Part shown: piece by piece, positions 60,988 through 64,000 of the stretch
Layout of the letters: each line of letters begins with the position of its first letter
How positions within the stretch are numbered: the first letter of the stretch is position 1
NCBI GenBank assembly: GCA_947457075.1
Contig: CANGUG010000002.1
Location: 124,001-188,000, forward strand
Direction: 5' to 3'
Source of the DNA: Bacteroidota bacterium
Lineage (GTDB): Bacteria > Bacteroidota > Bacteroidia > Chitinophagales > Chitinophagaceae
Length of the DNA stretch: 64,000 nt
The notes under the pieces: generated by a model
What the model was told of the DNA's origin: nothing
Seen by the model: only the letters and a program-made list of their open reading frames with translations
Database searches by the model: none
Position numbers and translations under genes: made by a program

Positions 60988-62634
60988 TTAGTTTTCAAAT
61001 GTTGAATAAAAGTAAGGAGTCTTTGCTTCAAACTCGGCACTACAAGTATCTACCATTTTATAAACCCTAGTGATGCCCAATGATTTTCTTTTCTCATACA
61101 CTGCGTCATCATTGGTGTTGCCATGCAATAATTTTGCAATTTGCATATCACTAAAGCCATGCTTTTTTGCTTCTTTCAACACTTCTGTTGGTAAGCTTTC
61201 TAAAGTATGTTTCATTAATTCTTTTTCGATATCGCAGATGATACGAATTTGATATAAGAACCAATTGTCAATACCTGTTGCTGCTGCAATAGAACGCACT
61301 GTTGAACCCTGCATTAAGGCATCTTTAATACGGAAGATACGATCCCATTTTGGTGTCTTGATATATTCCATCAACTCTTCGTTCTTCATTAAACTCTTTC
61401 CGTAATAGCCTAATCCAATCGCTTCATTCTCTAAACTTTGACAAGCTTTTTGAATGGCTTCTGTAAAGCTTCTTCCTATTGCCATCACTTCGCCCACACT
61501 TTTCATTTGTAATCCTAAGGTATCGTTAGCGCCTTTAAACTTATCAAAGTTCCAACGTGGCACTTTGACAATTACATAATCCAATGCAGGTTCAAAATAA
61601 GCCGAAGTGGTTTGTGTAATTTGATTTTTTAATTCATCTAAATGATATCCTATCGCCAACTTAGCAGCAATCTTTGCAATTGGGTAACCCGTTGCTTTCG
61701 ATGCTAATGCAGAAGAGCGAGAAACGCGTGGATTAATTTCCACTGCAATTAATTCTTCGGTTGCAGGGTTTAAGGCGAACTGCACATTACATCCTCCCGA
61801 AAAATTTCCTAAGCTACGCATCATGAGCATTGCTTTGTTACGCATTTCTTGGAAAGCAGTATCACTTAATGTCATGGCAGGAGCTACGGTAATGGAGTCT
61901 CCAGTATGCACACCCATTGGATCCAAGTTTTCAACAGTACATATAATTACTACATTGTCTGCTTGGTCTCTTAATAATTCTAATTCATATTCTTTCCATC
62001 CCAACACTGCTTTCTCTACCAATACTTCATGCATGGGAGATGCTTTCAATCCTTTTTCTAGCGCCGCATCTAATTCACTTGCATCATGTACAAATCCTCC
62101 ACCTGTGCCACCTAAAGTGAACGATGGACGAATTACTAATGGAAATCCTATTCTTTGTGCAATTTCTTTTCCTTCTAAAAAACTATTGGCTACTTGGCTT
62201 GGCGCTACTGCCATTCCAATTTTAACCATTAATTGCCTAAACTTTTCTCTGTCTTCTGCAGTATCAATTGCTGCTACATCCACACCAATCATTCTGCAAT
62301 TATATTGTTTCCACAAACCAATTTCATCGGCCTCTTTACATAAGTTTAATGCGGTTTGTCCACCCATGGTTGGAAGCACTGCATCAATTTGATTTTCTTG
62401 TAAAATTTGTTCTAAACTCTCAATCGTCAATGGCAACAAATAAACTTTATCTGCCATCATAGGATCGGTCATGATGGTTGCTGGATTGCTATTAATTAAA
62501 ATAACTTTTATGCCTTCCTCTCTTAATGAACGTGCAGCCTGTGAACCAGAATAATCAAACTCGCAGGCTTGTCCAATAATAATGGGTCCGGAACCTACAA
62601 TTAATACGGATTTTATGGATGTATCTTTAGGCAT
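60988..62634 (-). CDS. carB: Carbamoyl-phosphate synthase large chain, N-terminal half only
   Basis: A 548-residue protein equal to the first half of CarB (normally about 1070). The carboxyphosphate ATP-grasp unit is clear: VLIVGSGPIIIGQACEFDYS, VLPTMGGQTALNL, PLVIRPSFTLGGTGGGF, VEINPRVSRSSALASKATGY. The oligomerisation domain follows and ends at KMVDTCSAEFEAKTPYFYST, just before the point where the second ATP-grasp half usually begins. A stop follows three codons later and I find no remains of the second half down to 60887. This is the arrangement of split CarB1/CarB2 systems. It should need a separate C-terminal chain and CarA to make carbamoyl phosphate. Confidence 0.93.
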   Translation of the reverse strand: MPKDTSIKSVLIVGSGPIIIGQACEFDYSGSQAARSLREEGIKVILINSNPATIMTDPMMADKVYLLPLTIESLEQILQENQIDAVLPTMGGQTALNLCKEADEIGLWKQYNCRMIGVDVAAIDTAEDREKFRQLMVKIGMAVAPSQVANSFLEGKEIAQRIGFPLVIRPSFTLGGTGGGFVHDASELDAALEKGLKASPMHEVLVEKAVLGWKEYELELLRDQADNVVIICTVENLDPMGVHTGDSITVAPAMTLSDTAFQEMRNKAMLMMRSLGNFSGGCNVQFALNPATEELIAVEINPRVSRSSALASKATGYPIAKIAAKLAIGYHLDELKNQITQTTSAYFEPALDYVIVKVPRWNFDKFKGANDTLGLQMKSVGEVMAIGRSFTEAIQKACQSLENEAIGLGYYGKSLMKNEELMEYIKTPKWDRIFRIKDALMQGSTVRSIAAATGIDNWFLYQIRIICDIEKELMKHTLESLPTEVLKEAKKHGFSDMQIAKLLHGNTNDDAVYEKRKSLGITRVYKMVDTCSAEFEAKTPYFYSTFEN

Positions 62635-62656
62635 AACTACAAAAATATAAATTGCG

Positions 62657-62664
62657 CAAATCTA
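62657..62664 (-). promoter_or_regulatory. Candidate -7 promoter element of carB
   Basis: On the minus strand TAGATTTG matches TAnnTTTG, 22 bases before the carB ATG. A -33 TTG at normal spacing is not evident. Confidence 0.35.
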
Positions 62665-62749
62665 CCAAAAATTAGGCGCATTTTACCGCATTTCAAGCCT
62701 AAACATTTTTATCCTTTTAAAATCCTATCTTCACCACAATTAAAGTATT

Positions 62750-63214
62750 ATGGCAGTAATCAAAGAAGGGGCTAAGGCACCCGCATTTAAAGGAGTAGAC
62801 CAAAACGGGAAAAACGTGGCTTTGGCCGATTTCAAAGGTCAAAAAGTAGTATTGTATTTTTATCCAAAGGACGATACCCCAGGTTGCACCGCGCAGGCAT
62901 GTAATTTGAGAGATAATTATAAAAAATTGATGAAGAAGGGATTGCAAGTGTTAGGGGTAAGCGTTGACTCGGTGGCTTCTCATGTAAAATTCATTGATAA
63001 GTATGAATTGCCTTTTTCCTTGATTGCGGATGAGGACAAGAAAATAGTAGATAAATACAATTTATGGGGTCAAAAAAAGTTTATGGGGCGTACTTATATG
63101 GGCACCACGCGCACCACTTTTTTGATTGATGAGGCCGGAATTGTACAGCATATTATTGAGAAACCAGACACCAAAGATCATACAGCCGAGATTTTAGCCA
63201 TCAGTGGGTGGTAA
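62750..63214 (+). CDS. bcp: Thioredoxin-dependent thiol peroxidase (Bcp/PrxQ)
   Basis: A 154-residue peroxiredoxin that reduces hydroperoxides with thioredoxin. The peroxidatic Cys46 and resolving Cys51 are in DTPGCTAQAC, the atypical 2-Cys PrxQ spacing. The Arg that activates the thiol is in GRTYMGTTRTTFLID. Normal length, ATG at 62750. A terminator follows. Confidence 0.95.
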   Translation: MAVIKEGAKAPAFKGVDQNGKNVALADFKGQKVVLYFYPKDDTPGCTAQACNLRDNYKKLMKKGLQVLGVSVDSVASHVKFIDKYELPFSLIADEDKKIVDKYNLWGQKKFMGRTYMGTTRTTFLIDEAGIVQHIIEKPDTKDHTAEILAISGW

Positions 63215-63244
63215 AAAATTCCGTTAAAATTTGTTAATTTTTAC

Positions 63245-63272
63245 AAAACCTTCATGAAAATGAGGGTTTTTT
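63245..63272 (+). terminator. Rho-independent terminator after bcp
   Basis: An 11-bp stem (AAAACCTTCAT / ATGAGGGTTTT, one T-G pair) closed by a GAAA tetraloop is followed by a T-run. Confidence 0.92.
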
Positions 63273-63465
63273 CTTGCATTATTTAATAAGATATTAATCA
63301 ATTAAGATATCTATGTATATGATAATCAAAGTATCATAATCATTAACATCGTATTTTCTCCATTTACTCCCTTAATTTGGTAGAATATATTCTCGAATAG
63401 ATATTGTATGTCCAAGTTATTAAAATGACTTGGCTAAATCCGAACTTATTATAAAAAATATCTAT

Positions 63466-64000
63466 ATGAAAAAAAAGAAATTAGACATTTTCAATCTTTT
63501 TTATAGTGGTGCTGCCGTTGTCATTTTGATTGGAGTAATTGCCAAATTATTGGAGTGGCCAGCACAGGATCTGTTGATTACAGGTGGACTAGCCATTGAG
63601 GCATTGGTTTTTGGTGTATCGGCCATTAAGTTCGTGGAAGTGCAAGATAAGCAGGAAGTGGCTACCGAGGCAACTTTGGCTAAAGTGGCAGACGGCTTAG
63701 GAAATTTAGCTGGAACGGTTGGTGGCGGAACTGCCGGTGCAGATACCTATATCAATATTCAAACTGGCACGGGCACCAATGGATCATCCGATACAAATAC
63801 CGCAGCTTCAGGTTCAACCCCTGTGCACAGTGCAACTAAACCAGTTACGACAACTGTACAAACTGAAACCGCTTCAAGACCTAAGCATTTATCTATTGAA
63901 GTGAACAATACAGGAACACAAAATAGTGCTGCTCATAGCTTATGGCAATTAGAGCAAATGGATATTTTAAGCTTAGCGAAAGATTTATTTTTCCAACCTG
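63466..64000 (+). CDS. gldL: GldL/PorL-like T9SS motor protein, N-terminal part (truncated by window edge)
   Basis: 178 residues are visible and the frame is open at the end. The start MKKKKLDIFNLFYSG is followed by two membrane helices (AAVVILIGVIAKLLEWPAQD and ITGGLAIEALVFGVSAIKF), separated by a short loop as in GldL. In GldLM the proton-motive-force-driven motor powers type IX secretion and gliding. A Gly/Thr/Ser-rich linker (residues about 85-150) follows, then LWQLEQMDILSLAKDLF. gldK, normally just upstream, is absent: bcp precedes. The window encodes a matching T9SS substrate at 13509. Confidence 0.8.
   Translation, partial: MKKKKLDIFNLFYSGAAVVILIGVIAKLLEWPAQDLLITGGLAIEALVFGVSAIKFVEVQDKQEVATEATLAKVADGLGNLAGTVGGGTAGADTYINIQTGTGTNGSSDTNTAASGSTPVHSATKPVTTTVQTETASRPKHLSIEVNNTGTQNSAAHSLWQLEQMDILSLAKDLFFQP

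Noticed and set aside
61823..62392. 189-residue ORF antisense to carB
   Set aside because: It is a shadow of a strongly conserved gene and lacks any recognisable motif.
1..64000. CRISPR array, insertion sequence or prophage
   Set aside because: No regularly spaced repeats, transposase, integrase or phage structural genes are visible.

Overview
The window is an AT-rich chromosomal segment from a Bacteroidota bacterium, most likely of the Chitinophagaceae type. That placement is inferred from several signs. Promoters match the Bacteroidota pattern TTG...TAnnTTTG and Shine-Dalgarno sites are scarce. Alternative complex III is fused to the cytochrome oxidase operon. There is a type IX secretion (T9SS) C-terminal sorting domain and a GldL/PorL-like motor protein. 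Species cannot be read from the sequence. No intergenic stretch exceeds about 300 bases.

Layout. 1-12593: exopolysaccharide/capsule cluster, with two Wzi-like barrel proteins (one cut by the window edge), three GT4 glycosyltransferases, a hexapeptide acyltransferase, a WcaJ-type initiating sugar transferase, a Wza-like SLBB export protein, a Wzz-like chain-length protein and a convergent Wzy/WaaL-like membrane protein. 12772-18229: minus-strand secreted proteins, including a 1010-residue T9SS cargo with Ig-like super-repeats and a SUMF1-fold protein. 18364-20214: tRNA-Arg(CCT), a TPR membrane protein, and PurN fused to a membrane domain.

20496-36522: respiratory block actABCDEF-coxBA, terminator, ctaB-coxC-coxC2-coxD, terminator, sco1-small membrane ORF-DUF420. 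Electrons would pass from quinol through the Act complex to cytochrome c and the aa3-type oxidase. CtaB, CtaA (58007), Sco and the DUF420 protein serve cofactor assembly. 36589-39249: minus operon of a DAO-type oxidoreductase, TrmB, a DUF5522 protein and an alkyltransferase-like protein. 39406-46824: lipoproteins, a 20-repeat TPR protein, a tandem family of small secreted proteins around a FISUMP protein, and a gene apparently frameshifted in its signal peptide.

46979-47561: an unusual tRNA-like RNA with its own terminator, directly behind a small HNH nuclease gene. 47803-51203: Lrp regulator and a two-subunit molybdenum hydroxylase lacking a FAD subunit. 51310-62634: acyl-CoA dehydrogenase, MarR regulator with a visible operator, GT2, KorB, LuxR-type regulator, Sua5/YciO-like protein, RNase HII, CtaA, PdxH, a transketolase C-terminal subunit and a half-length CarB. 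62750-64000: Bcp peroxiredoxin and the start of gldL.

The features most worth a second look are the tRNA-like RNA/HNH pair, the membrane-PurN fusion with an internal start, the half-length CarB, the MarR promoter-operator, the 37-residue membrane ORF between sco1 and DUF420, the duplicated hairpins between actB and actC, and the DnaJ-like cysteine insert in the FISUMP protein.
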